Below, piece after piece: positions 1-7,920 of a stretch of DNA of 64,000 bases. Source of the stretch: JAVDCA01 sp035293985 (lineage in GTDB: Bacteria; Pseudomonadota; Alphaproteobacteria; Rhizobiales; Xanthobacteraceae); contig DATGLS010000015.1 in the NCBI GenBank assembly GCA_035293985.1, forward strand, positions 124,001-188,000, written 5' to 3'. Numbering within the stretch: the first letter of the stretch is position 1; the number at the start of each line of letters is the position of its first letter. The notes under the pieces are model-generated. The model searched no databases and had not been told where the DNA came from. It saw only the letters and a program-made list of their open reading frames with translations. A program made the position numbers and the translations under genes.

Positions 1-1
1 C

Positions 2-1837
2 TTCAACGAGCTGCGCCAGTTCGGTGCCCAGGTCCGCAAGGTGCTGCTCGCCAATGCGGCGGAGCACTGGCAGGTCCCGGTTGCCGAGCTTGCGACCGAG
101 CCGAATGTCGTGGTGCACGCGAAGTCCGGCCGCCGGCTGACCTATGGCGAGATCGCCGCCTTCGCGCAGATCCCGGCGCAGGCGCCGACGGTCGCCGAGA
201 GCGAGCTCAAGCATCCCGACAAGTTCCGGCTCATCGGTCATGACGTCGTGCGCGTCGACATGCCCGGCAAGATCAACGGCACGGCGCAATACGCAATCGA
301 CGTGCAGGTGCCCGGCATGCTCTACGGCGCCGTCCTGCGCGCGCCGGTCGAAGGTGCCGCGCCCGACAAGATCGACGACGCCAAAGCCAAGGCGATCGCC
401 GGCGTCGTTCGTATCGTGCCGCTGCCCTATGGCGTCGGCGTTGTCGCGCAGACACCGTGGGCGGCATTCGACGCCAAGGATGCGCTCAAGGTCACCTGGA
501 CGCGCACCGGCAAGGGATGGGGCTTCGACAGCGAGAAAGCGCTGCCGCAATTCGCCGCGGCTGCGCGCGACATGTCGCGGCCGACCAAGCTTTGGGCCAA
601 GACCGGCGACGCGCCGGCGGCGCTCGCGACGGCCGCGACCGTCATCGAGGCGGACTATCGCAACGACCTCGTCTATCACGCGCAGATGGAGCCGCTGAAC
701 GCAGTCGCTTCGGTCGCGGCCAATGGCGAGGCCTGCGAGCTGTGGAGCGGCGTACAGTCGAAATCGATCGCCGTCACGGTCGCGGCGAGCGCGCTCAACA
801 TTGCGCCCGACAAGATCGCCTATCACGACATGCTGCTCGGCGGCGGTTTTGGGCGGCGCGGCCATCGCGACGAGGAATACGTGCACGATGCCGTCGTCCT
901 CTCGAATGCCGTGAAGAAGCCGGTCAAGATGATGTGGACGCGCGAGGACGATTTTCACAACGGCCGTTTCAACCCGCTGTCGGCGCATTTCCTGCGCGCC
1001 GGCTTCGATGCGTCGGGCAAGCTGATCGCATTCCACCACCGCAAGGCGTGCGACGAGGTGACCGCCTTTCAGGACCCGGTGCGGTTCGCCCGCCAGAAGG
1101 GCCGCGACGGCATCGCCTACAACGGGCTCGATGCGCCCTATTACGACGTTCCCAACCGGCTCGCCGAAGCTGTCCCGCAGGATACGGGCCTGCGCACCTC
1201 GAGCCTGCGCGGGATCGCACATCTCACCAATATCTTCGCGATCGAATCCTTCATGGACGAGCTGGCACGCAAGCGCGGCGTCGATCCGAGCGACTTCCGT
1301 CGCGACCTGGTCAAAGGCAACGCCCGCGCGGTGCACATCATCGAGACCGTGAAACGGATGGCGGACTGGGGCAAGAAACGCGACGGCAGCGCGCTCGGCT
1401 TCACCTACATGAACTACTCGGGCACGCAGATCGCGCTGATCGCCGAGGTCGGCGTCGACCGCAAGAGCGGTGCGCTGAGCGTGCCCAACGTCTGGGTCGC
1501 GCTCGATCCCGGCATCACGGTGCAGCCCAACAACATCCTCGCCCAGACCGAAAGCAGCATCATCTACGGCACCGGCTTCGCGCTGTCCGAGCGGATCACG
1601 ACGGTCGATGGCGTCGTCCAGCAGTCGGGCTTCTACGATTACTACGTGCCGCGCATGCGCGACGTGCCGCAGACCCACATCGAGCTGGTCGCGACCGACA
1701 ACCACCCGACCGGCGTCGGCCAGATGGCAACGCCGCTGGTCGCGCCGGCGATCGCCAACGCGGTCGCCGAGTTGACGGGCGTACGGTTGCGGCATACGCC
1801 GATGACACCCGAGCGGGTCAAGCAGGCGTTGGGATGA
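2..1837 (+). CDS. Molybdopterin-binding subunit of an isoquinoline 1-oxidoreductase/aldehyde oxidase-type hydroxylase (5' truncated)
   Basis: Large subunit of a xanthine-dehydrogenase-family molybdenum hydroxylase, closest in style to the isoquinoline 1-oxidoreductase beta subunit (IorB). Such proteins bind molybdopterin and hydroxylate aldehydes or N-heterocycles, passing electrons to a small 2Fe-2S subunit. The reading frame is open from base 2, so the start lies outside the window. The glycine-rich GGGFGRRG stretch near base 840 followed by a WTREDD motif near 935 is characteristic of the IorB group, as is the C-terminal APAIANAV segment. At 1721-1723 a Gln codon stands where the family usually has the catalytic Glu of the GEPG-like motif, so activity may differ. 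The stop overlaps the next start by 4 bases (ATGA). The small subunit, if any, must be upstream. Family confident, substrate unknown. Confidence 0.85.
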   Translation, partial: FNELRQFGAQVRKVLLANAAEHWQVPVAELATEPNVVVHAKSGRRLTYGEIAAFAQIPAQAPTVAESELKHPDKFRLIGHDVVRVDMPGKINGTAQYAIDVQVPGMLYGAVLRAPVEGAAPDKIDDAKAKAIAGVVRIVPLPYGVGVVAQTPWAAFDAKDALKVTWTRTGKGWGFDSEKALPQFAAAARDMSRPTKLWAKTGDAPAALATAATVIEADYRNDLVYHAQMEPLNAVASVAANGEACELWSGVQSKSIAVTVAASALNIAPDKIAYHDMLLGGGFGRRGHRDEEYVHDAVVLSNAVKKPVKMMWTREDDFHNGRFNPLSAHFLRAGFDASGKLIAFHHRKACDEVTAFQDPVRFARQKGRDGIAYNGLDAPYYDVPNRLAEAVPQDTGLRTSSLRGIAHLTNIFAIESFMDELARKRGVDPSDFRRDLVKGNARAVHIIETVKRMADWGKKRDGSALGFTYMNYSGTQIALIAEVGVDRKSGALSVPNVWVALDPGITVQPNNILAQTESSIIYGTGFALSERITTVDGVVQQSGFYDYYVPRMRDVPQTHIELVATDNHPTGVGQMATPLVAPAIANAVAELTGVRLRHTPMTPERVKQALG

Positions 1838-2286
1838 AGCCGCGGATCGACGCTGAGATCGATGCAGGAATAAATGCCGCCCTGACGTCCGAGTTGCCCG
1901 CAGCGCTGGGCAACGGACGTACCGTGCCGGGTCGCCGCGGGTTGCGCCTGTGGAACGCCACGATCAACTCGATCAACGGCCTGCGCTGGGCCCTGGGGCA
2001 CGAGTCCGCCGTGCAGGAGGAGGCCGTCGCCCTCCTGATCTGCGTGCCGCTGAGTTTCTTCATCGCCAAGAGCATTGCGTGGTGGCTCGCGCTGGTCGGC
2101 TCGCTGCTGATCCTGATCGTCGTAGAGCTGCTCAACACGGCCGTGGAGAAGCTCGCCGATCATGTGACGCCGGAGCACAGCTGGGCCATCAAGGTCGTCA
2201 AGGACTTAGGTTCAGCCGCCGTCCTGCTCACGCTGGTGCTGGCGTTTGTCGTGTGGGCGGCGGCGCTGTGGGTGCGGTTCGCGTAG
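1834..2286 (+). CDS. dgkA: Diacylglycerol kinase, DgkA family
   Basis: Small integral inner-membrane kinase that phosphorylates diacylglycerol to phosphatidic acid with ATP, recycling lipid released by membrane-derived glucan modification. The product has 150 residues. The family signature ELLNTAVEKLAD lies at residues 98-109, and Glu98 and Glu105 correspond to the catalytic/metal-binding acids of E. coli DgkA. Three hydrophobic helices (about 63-82, 84-102 and 127-147) match the family topology. The N-terminus is about 30 residues longer than in E. coli. The ATG at 1834 overlaps the stop of the preceding molybdoenzyme gene, implying translational coupling although the functions look unrelated. 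A later in-frame start cannot be excluded. Confidence 0.88.
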   Translation: MKPRIDAEIDAGINAALTSELPAALGNGRTVPGRRGLRLWNATINSINGLRWALGHESAVQEEAVALLICVPLSFFIAKSIAWWLALVGSLLILIVVELLNTAVEKLADHVTPEHSWAIKVVKDLGSAAVLLTLVLAFVVWAAALWVRFA

Positions 2287-2918
2287 CTCCTGTCTGGCCT
2301 TGCTCGACCGAGTTTCGGCCGCGGCGATCGATGCCATGGCTCGCGTCGGCTCCGGCTGCAATACAACCAAAAGTGACAAACTACGAATTGGATGCAACCG
2401 TTTTCGGGCGCGCGCAGAACAAACCCAATGTGGCCGATGTCCTTGTCGGTGCAGTGCTTTCGGCCCTTCCGCAGCCTCGACACGAAGCGCCGCGCAGGCG
2501 TCAGAATTTTTTCAAAAAATACAATCGATTTACAATGCGAGATACGACGCAAACTAGGTGCAACGCCTTGTTCGGACGAAAGAAAAGCCGCCGGCTCAGG
2601 AACAATGGATATCAATGCGAAGAACAATGAACAACAGCTCGCGCAGGCCGAGCGGCGGCGCGTCGCGTAGCTCCATATGCAGGCCGCCGGAAAGCAAAAC
2701 GCGCCCGAAGCGATGCCGCGGACGCGTCAATCTAACTCTGCACTTAATGCCATGCGGCTCTCGCGGCCGCAACGCAAGCGAAATGAGATCTATCCCCGCT
2801 ATTCAGGGTGCGCTGACAAATGGCCCGCCCCTTGGCCCGGATCGAGCGGCCGTCGTCAATTACCGTCCGAATACGCTCGAGGAACAGGACCAGACAGCGC
2901 GCGGGCTACACCAGAACG
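2287..2918. other. Intergenic region, no convincing gene
   Basis: This 632-base gap lies between dgkA and the convergent acyl-CoA ligase gene. The middle part (about 2350-2640) is richer in A+T than the rest of the window and includes an A/T palindrome near 2505-2521. Short overlapping open frames exist on both strands, but none has a good ribosome site, recognisable motif or consistent codon bias. It could be a decayed gene or promoter-like DNA. I see no RNA gene or repeat in it. Confidence 0.5.
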
Positions 2919-4604
2919 CTAATGCAATTCCTTGCGCAGGATCTTGCCGACGTTGCTCTTGGGCAGCGCGTCGCGAAACTCGATGGTCCTCGGCCGCTTG
3001 TAACCGGTCAGGTTGTCGCGGCAGTAAGCGCGGACCGCGTCCTCGGTCAGCTCCGGATCGCGCCGTACCACGAACAGCTTGACGACCTGGCCGGCGTGCT
3101 CGTCCGGCACGCCGATCGCGGCGGCCTCGAGCACGCCGGGCATCTGGCAGACCACGTCCTCGACCTCGTTGGGGAAGACCTTGAAGCCCGAGACGATGAT
3201 CATGTCCTTCTTGCGGTCGAGCAGCTTGACGAAGCCGTGCGCGTCAATGACGCCGACGTCGCCGGTGCGCAGCCAGCCATCGGCCGTGAGCACGCGTCTG
3301 GCCTCGTCGGGCCGCTCCCAATAGCCCTGCATCACCTGCGGGCCGCGCACGCACACCTCACCCATCTCGCCCTGCGCGAGGGGCCGGCCTTCCTCGTCGC
3401 GGATCGAGACCTCGGTCGAAGGGACCGGCAGGCCGACCGTGCCGATGCTCGGATTGGCGAGCGGATTGATGCACACGACCGGCGAGGCCTCGGTCAATCC
3501 GTAGCCCTCGACCAGCGCGGTGCCGGTGACTGCGCGCCAGCGCTCGGCGACGGCGCTCTGCACGGCGGCGCCGCCGCCGATCGCGAACTTGAGCGTCGAG
3601 AAATCGAGGGTGGCGAACTCCTTCGAGTTGGCGAGCGCGTTGAACAGCGTGTTGACGCCCGACATGGCGGTGACGCGGGTGCGCCGCATGGTCGCGATCA
3701 GGCGGCGGATGTCGCGCGGATCGGGCACCAGCACGTTCATGCCGCCGATCGATGCGAAGGTGAGCATGTTCGCGGTGAGCGAGAAGATATGATAGAGCGG
3801 CAGCGGCGTGAGCACGCGCTCGACGCCCGGCACGGCATCGGTGCTGATCCAGGTCGCGCATTGCAGCGCGTTGGCGACGAGGTTGCGGTGCGACAGCATC
3901 GCGCCCTTGGCGACGCCGGTGGTGCCGCCGGTGTATTGCAGAACGGCAGGCGCGGCGGGGACGATTGCCGGGTCGGGCAGCGGCTGCGCCGGCGGATGGC
4001 TGCAGGCGTCCTGCAGCATGGTGTAGCGCTCGAAGCGCCAGGCCGGCACTGCTTTGCGCAGCCACGTGTTGGCGAAGTTGAACGCCCAGCGCTTGAGCGG
4101 CGCGACGAGATCGCCGAGGCGGGCCACCACCACGTGCTCGATCGGCGTCTCGGCAATCACCGATTCGAGCTTGTGGGCGAAATTCTCCATGATCACGATC
4201 GTGGTCGCGCCGGAGTCCGAGAGCTGGTGCGCGAGCTCGCGCGGCGTATAGAGCGGGTTGACGCTGGTGACGGTGAGCCCGGCGCGCAGGATCCCGAGGA
4301 ACGCAACCGGATAAGCGAGCACGTTCGGCATCATGATCGCGACGCGGTCGCCGGCCTTGCGGCCGAGCCGCTCGCGCAGGAAGCCGGCGAACGCAGCGCT
4401 CAGGCGCTCCCAGTCCGCAAACGTCATGGTGGCGCCGAGGAAGTCGAAGGCGGGACGCTCGGCGTGCTGGCGGCAGGCGGCGAGCAGTAGCGCGTGCAGG
4501 GACGGGAAGGCGTCCGGATCGATGCTCACCGGGACGCCGGCCGGGTAAGAGGCGCGCCACAGCGCGGCCGACGCCCCCGTGTCGGCGGGCTCAAGCGTGG
4601 ACAT
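2919..4604 (-). CDS. fadD: Long-chain acyl-CoA ligase, FadD-type AMP-dependent synthetase
   Basis: Activates fatty acids to acyl-CoA via an acyl-adenylate, in the cytosol or at the inner membrane. The 561 residues match the full length of the family. The nucleotide-binding motif YTGGTTGVAKG lies at residues 224-234, the GYGLTE motif at 367-372, and the hinge region with GDVG and DRKKDMIIVSG at about 448-473. The C-terminal catalytic lysine sits in NVGK (Lys554). Absence of a signal peptide or membrane segment agrees with a soluble or peripheral enzyme. It stands alone, convergent with dgkA. The chosen ATG has no strong Shine-Dalgarno sequence, so the start is uncertain by a few codons. Chain-length preference cannot be read from the sequence. 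Confidence 0.9.
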   Translation of the reverse strand: MSTLEPADTGASAALWRASYPAGVPVSIDPDAFPSLHALLLAACRQHAERPAFDFLGATMTFADWERLSAAFAGFLRERLGRKAGDRVAIMMPNVLAYPVAFLGILRAGLTVTSVNPLYTPRELAHQLSDSGATTIVIMENFAHKLESVIAETPIEHVVVARLGDLVAPLKRWAFNFANTWLRKAVPAWRFERYTMLQDACSHPPAQPLPDPAIVPAAPAVLQYTGGTTGVAKGAMLSHRNLVANALQCATWISTDAVPGVERVLTPLPLYHIFSLTANMLTFASIGGMNVLVPDPRDIRRLIATMRRTRVTAMSGVNTLFNALANSKEFATLDFSTLKFAIGGGAAVQSAVAERWRAVTGTALVEGYGLTEASPVVCINPLANPSIGTVGLPVPSTEVSIRDEEGRPLAQGEMGEVCVRGPQVMQGYWERPDEARRVLTADGWLRTGDVGVIDAHGFVKLLDRKKDMIIVSGFKVFPNEVEDVVCQMPGVLEAAAIGVPDEHAGQVVKLFVVRRDPELTEDAVRAYCRDNLTGYKRPRTIEFRDALPKSNVGKILRKELH

Positions 4605-4915
4605 CGGTAAGTATCGCGTAGGGCGGCGACGCCGATGCGTCCCCAGCCGATTGATTGGCAGTCCTCATGCCGGGCCCGGACTTGCGGATCACGCCCGCGT
4701 GCCGCCGATATAGGCGATTCCGGTTAATGATTGAACGCGCCGGAAAATCGCAGCAGGGCTGCAGACACAAATAACCCCGGTGGGGACGCACCGGGGTTAT
4801 TCTTCCACCGGACGTTTGGGGAGGGGGGCATGGGGGGCACGTCCGGCTTCACACGATATGTAGGTACCCGACTCGGGTTTGCCAGTAGGGGCGAGAGGCA
4901 GGATGCCGCATCACC
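4605..4915. other. Intergenic region with one strong hairpin
   Basis: This gap of about 310 bases lies between two minus-strand genes. Apart from the hairpin at 4770-4801 (listed separately) I see no gene or repeat. It should contain the promoter of the acyl-CoA ligase gene, but no convincing -35/-10 pair is visible. Confidence 0.5.
4770..4801 (-). terminator. Hairpin, probable terminator of the SPW-repeat gene
   Basis: A perfect 12-bp inverted repeat (AATAACCCCGGT / ACCGGGGTTATT) encloses an 8-base loop. It lies about 115 bases downstream of the minus-strand SPW gene. On the minus strand the stem is followed by TTTGTG, a weak T tract. It could equally act as an attenuator upstream of the acyl-CoA ligase gene. 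Confidence 0.6.
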
Positions 4916-5275
4916 TCATCGTGAACTCGCGCGGCCCGCCATCTCGCGCAGCTCGTAAAGGGCGAGCACCACTACCAGCGCTCCAATGACGATGAAGTTC
5001 CAGCGGGCCGCCACGCTGGCGACGCCGAGGACCCAGGGCGACACCACGAGCCAGGCGCCGGCCGCGATATTGATCCACTCCTCCCAGTCGCGAAAGATCG
5101 ACAGCTCGACCACCTCGGCGACCAGGATCAGGGCGCCGACCGCCACCGCGTTCTCCATCGCGCGCGTCTCCTGGTCGTAAAAGAACGCCCAGGGCGACAG
5201 CACGAGCCAGATGCCGAGGAGCCAGCTCGCCCAGTCCTCCCATTGCTTGGGAAACGAGAAGGCCGATTGCGCCAT
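4916..5275 (-). CDS. SPW repeat-containing membrane protein
   Basis: Small membrane protein of 119 residues with no known biochemical role. It carries two copies of the SPW motif (SPWAFFY near residue 27 and SPWVLGV near residue 84), each at the edge of a hydrophobic segment. About four membrane helices are predicted by eye. The start at 5275 is preferred over a longer frame because a GGAG ribosome site lies just upstream and the conserved part begins there. A hairpin lies downstream at 4770-4801. It is divergent from the helix-hairpin-helix gene. Confidence 0.8.
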   Translation of the reverse strand: MAQSAFSFPKQWEDWASWLLGIWLVLSPWAFFYDQETRAMENAVAVGALILVAEVVELSIFRDWEEWINIAAGAWLVVSPWVLGVASVAARWNFIVIGALVVVLALYELREMAGRASSR

Positions 5276-5589
5276 GGGATCTTTCTCCGAAGTCGGGCGA
5301 CGAAATCTTAGAGCGCAACCGCTCCGCTTTCTCAATCCCGCGACGACGAGACAAAAGCAGCCGCAGCCGCACATCGGCTGCCAGCGCTGCATGAAGGGCC
5401 GCCGGAATGTCGCTGAATCGATTGAGATTTTCGGCCTGGCTTCGTTCTGCCAAAACCGCGCCAGCCCCCAAGTTCCGCCTCGAGGGGCGGCGCATTACCT
5501 CCGGATCAATCGCGGGCCGCCCGGCGTTGTGATGCCGGGCGCGGCCGGGGCGTGCGCGTCCGAACGCTATTCGTGGAGGAGGTTCCCGC
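5276..5589. other. Divergent intergenic region
   Basis: This gap of about 314 bases separates the divergent SPW and helix-hairpin-helix genes and must carry both promoters. No recognisable operator, repeat or RNA gene was seen. Confidence 0.45.
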
Positions 5590-6084
5590 ATGGCCAAACA
5601 CAGCAAACCGGCGCAAGTCCGTGAGCCCGCCCGTGAGCAAACCCCTGAGAAGGTCGACATCAACAGCGCGACCGTGGATCAGCTCAAATCCGTGCGGGGC
5701 TTGGGCAAGACGCGCGCGCTGGAGATCGCCCGCTGGCGCGACCGGCACGGCCCGTTCAAGAGCCTCGACGAGCTCGAGCGCGTGCCGCACATGGGCGACA
5801 TGCCGTGGGGCGAGCTCGGCGAGGTGAAGAAGCATCTCATCGCGCGCATCGACGGTGAGGCGCCCCCGCTCGCGCCCGAGCCCGAGAAGGTCGACATCAA
5901 CGGCGCCAACGTCGAGGAGCTGCGCGCCGTCGAAGGCATCGGCATGGAACGTGCGCAGGAGATCGTCGAGCACCGCGAGAAGTACGGGCGCATCGCCGAC
6001 CTCAACGAGCTCGACGCGCTGCCGCATTTTCGCGACGAGCCCGAGGGCCAGCGCGCTCCGATCAAGGCGCGGCTGCGGGTGTGA
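5590..6084 (+). CDS. Double helix-hairpin-helix protein, ComEA-like
   Basis: Cytosolic-looking 164-residue protein built of two tandem ComEA-type helix-hairpin-helix units (about residues 21-75 and 98-155). Each begins with EKVDIN(S/G)A and contains a G-(L/I)-G hairpin turn (VRGLGKTRA and VEGIGMERA), the form that contacts the DNA backbone non-specifically. Competence ComEA proteins have one unit and a membrane anchor; this protein has no signal peptide or anchor, so it is unlikely to be a competence receptor. A strong GGAGGAGG site precedes the ATG. Its 3' end overlaps the convergent AHSA1-like gene by 23 bases. The role is unknown; DNA binding is inferred from the fold. Confidence 0.8.
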   Translation: MAKHSKPAQVREPAREQTPEKVDINSATVDQLKSVRGLGKTRALEIARWRDRHGPFKSLDELERVPHMGDMPWGELGEVKKHLIARIDGEAPPLAPEPEKVDINGANVEELRAVEGIGMERAQEIVEHREKYGRIADLNELDALPHFRDEPEGQRAPIKARLRV

Positions 6085-6560
6085 CGTAAGTCTTCAGCCA
6101 GGCGAGAATCTGCGGCCAGCCGCGGTGGATCTGCCGGGCCTGCGGCGTCAGGCCCGAATGAGTGAGGCGCACGGTGGTGACGCCGTCACGCTCCTCGAGG
6201 TCGAAGCGCACGAGCGAGGCCTGCGCGTCCGGCTGCCATGAGGGTAGCCACGTGAAGGCGAGCACGCGCGGCCGCTCGACCACGCGGTACTCGCCGCGGA
6301 TCGTAAAGGGTCCGCCGTCGCGCCCGGTGCCGCTCTGTAGCCACGCGCCGCCGACGCGCAGGTCGGACTCCATGCGGGTGGTGTGGAACATGCCTGCACC
6401 GCCCCACCACTGCGCGCTGTTGCGGATCGACGAGGGCGGCAAAGACGCGCTCCGCCGAGGCCGCGATGGAGATCTCCTCGGTGACGGTCTCGCCGTGCGT
6501 GCCGGCGGTCTCGCCGGAGGTCATCGGTTGGATCGGGGGATGGGTCGTGGGTCGGGTCAC
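6062..6560 (-). pseudogene. AHSA1/SRPBCC domain protein, frameshifted
   Basis: Activator-of-Hsp90-type SRPBCC protein broken by a frameshift. The N-terminal third reads from ATG 6560 and contains the typical ITEE(I)-x-ASAERVFAALVDPQQRA start. The rest of the domain (QWWGGAGMF onwards, to the C-terminal GWPQILAWLKTYV helix) reads in another frame ending at 6062. The frames meet near 6420-6432, inside a CAGCGCGCAG run where one base too many or two too few would explain the break. It may be a pseudogene or a sequencing/assembly indel. The start overlaps the stop of the upstream ArsR gene by 4 bases, the common pairing of an ArsR regulator with an SRPBCC protein. Confidence 0.75.
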
Positions 6561-6901
6561 GGGTTCTCCTCCACATTCTTTTCGACGTGGCGCTTGAGGC
6601 TGCGCAGGCTGGCGCGCCAGAACGTCTGGTAGTCGCGCAGCCAGTCGTCGACGGCGCGCAGCGGCGCGGCGTTGAGCTCGCAGATGCGCGCCGTGCCTTC
6701 GTGCCGCGCGACGACGAGACCGGCCGTGCGCAGCACGCGCAGGTGGCGCGAGATCGCCGGGCGGCTGGTACGAAAATTCCGCGCGATCTCGCCGACACTG
6801 TGCCGCCCGGCGCGCAGCAAGCCGAGGATCTCGCGCCGCGTCGGATCCGCGATCGCGCGGAAAACGGCCTCGCGGGCAGGTGGGGCGCCTCGCATCGTCA
6901 T
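6557..6901 (-). CDS. ArsR-family winged-helix transcriptional regulator
   Basis: 114-residue regulator of the ArsR/SmtB fold. It carries the ADPTRREIL opening motif near residue 18 and a recognition helix in RTSRPAISRHLRVLRTAGLV (about residues 44-63). No metal-binding Cys pair is visible, so it more likely belongs to the metal-independent subgroup that is co-transcribed with AHSA1-type proteins. It probably represses its own operon: two identical-format inverted repeats lie directly upstream (6915-6930 and 6938-6953). The start at 6901 lacks a Shine-Dalgarno sequence, and a second Met lies two codons later. Confidence 0.88.
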   Translation of the reverse strand: MTMRGAPPAREAVFRAIADPTRREILGLLRAGRHSVGEIARNFRTSRPAISRHLRVLRTAGLVVARHEGTARICELNAAPLRAVDDWLRDYQTFWRASLRSLKRHVEKNVEENP

Positions 6902-7255
6902 GTTCGTAACGTTAGTAACCTGTTGGTTACGTTATACGTAACCGTCCGGTTACGTCGAGTCAAGCCTCGCTACGCTGACATGCCTGCGACGGGGGCACGG
7001 ATCGGCTGCGCTCGCGCGCGCCCGCAAACGGCGAGCAGCGCCCGACGGGCCGCGACGTGACGCGGTGCACTGCAGCACGCCGCACCGGCGCGGCAGAAAC
7101 AACTCACGACCAGCATGCGATCAATTTGAGCGAATCGGTTTAAAGTCTGGCGATCGACTCGACGCGAACCGACGGCCGACCCACGCGTTTGACTTGACGC
7201 GGGTGCGTGTCGCCACGATGACGGCACGGAACCGCCCGCAGAGGAGGGCAGCACC
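6902..7255. other. Divergent intergenic region
   Basis: This gap of about 354 bases contains the ArsR operator at its left end. The remainder (about 6964-7240) shows no supported gene; small open frames there lack ribosome sites. It should hold the promoter of the small protein gene at 7256. Confidence 0.45.
6915..6963 (-). promoter_or_regulatory. Twin operator and candidate promoter of the ArsR operon
   Basis: Two copies of GTAACC-N4-GGTTAC occur at 6915-6930 and 6938-6953, spaced 23 bases start to start. The second extends to perfect 8-bp arms (ACGTAACC / GGTTACGT). On the minus strand a TTGACT -35-like hexamer (6958-6963) and a TATAAC -10-like hexamer (6931-6936) flank the second repeat. 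Their 21-base spacer is longer than usual. The position just ahead of the ArsR start supports autorepression. Confidence 0.72.
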
Positions 7256-7435
7256 GTGCGATTGCGCGACTACTGGCTCGACGCGCTTGCGACAGGTGTG
7301 ACGGCTGTGATGCTCGCGTTCGTCTACAGCATCCTCGCCGGCTACGCGGCGGGGCCGATTCCCAACACTCCCGGGGCGTCGATCGCGGCACCGGCGCCAC
7401 AGCCAGGCCGGATCGTCGAGTCAACATTGCGGTGA
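7256..7435 (+). CDS. Small single-pass membrane protein, unknown
   Basis: 59-codon open frame starting with GTG and preceded by GAGGAGGG at a good distance (about 8 bases). The product begins MRLRDYWLDA, has one hydrophobic stretch (about residues 12-34) and ends in a Pro/Ala-rich tail. No family is recognised. The good ribosome site and the hydrophobic segment are the only support. Confidence 0.5.
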   Translation: MRLRDYWLDALATGVTAVMLAFVYSILAGYAAGPIPNTPGASIAAPAPQPGRIVESTLR

Positions 7436-7920
7436 GGCCATCGCGCTGAAGGGCGCGGCGCGCGCGGCTCTTTCAGCTTTTGCGCATCCTCCACGAGCGG
7501 CAGACTGCGGCGGTCCGCGGCGCGGGAATGACATGCGGAAGCTCGCATCTATCGGTGGCTTGGCCGCCGGCCTTGCCTGTCGCTATGGCGCCGCGTGCTT
7601 TCGCCGGCGACGATCTCATGCGGCGCATCCGGAATCGGCTCGACCATCTCCCGCCGGCCGCTCCATCGACGGTCCAGCCAGCACCATCGGGCGCGGCCGT
7701 GCTGAATGAACCCGCTGTTCGCCAAGGCGGCCGCGCGTGCCGTCCGCGCGGTGCGCAAGTGCGCGCCGTTCAGCTTCCTGCCTCCATGAGCTACAACACG
7801 TGGAACGAGATCGTGTTAGATTTCGACCCGCACCAGATTTTCACTAGCCGTACGGCGCCCTTTCCACCATCCCGATCCCGCCCTATCGTCTCGCGTGTCC
7901 GCCGTCGGGCAGGGGCACAC
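7436..7920. other. Intergenic region with possible tiny open frames
   Basis: About 485 bases precede the FkbM gene. A 58-codon frame (7533-7709, product starting MRKLASIGGL, with a basic C-terminus) overlaps a 27-codon frame starting at 7706, but neither has a clear ribosome site. The FkbM frame is open back to 7480, yet the upstream part has no similarity to that family. No gene is called. Confidence 0.4.

Noticed and set aside
2820..4490. 556-codon plus-strand frame opposite the acyl-CoA ligase
   Set aside because: Shadow of the acyl-CoA ligase gene, with a composition typical of reverse-frame translation.
5590..6084. Competence protein ComEA
   Set aside because: Two helix-hairpin-helix units but no signal peptide or membrane anchor and no competence genes nearby.
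7480..7920. Long N-terminal extension of the FkbM protein
   Set aside because: The upstream part has no similarity to the family, is low complexity and lacks a ribosome site, whereas ATG 7921 has one directly before the conserved domain.
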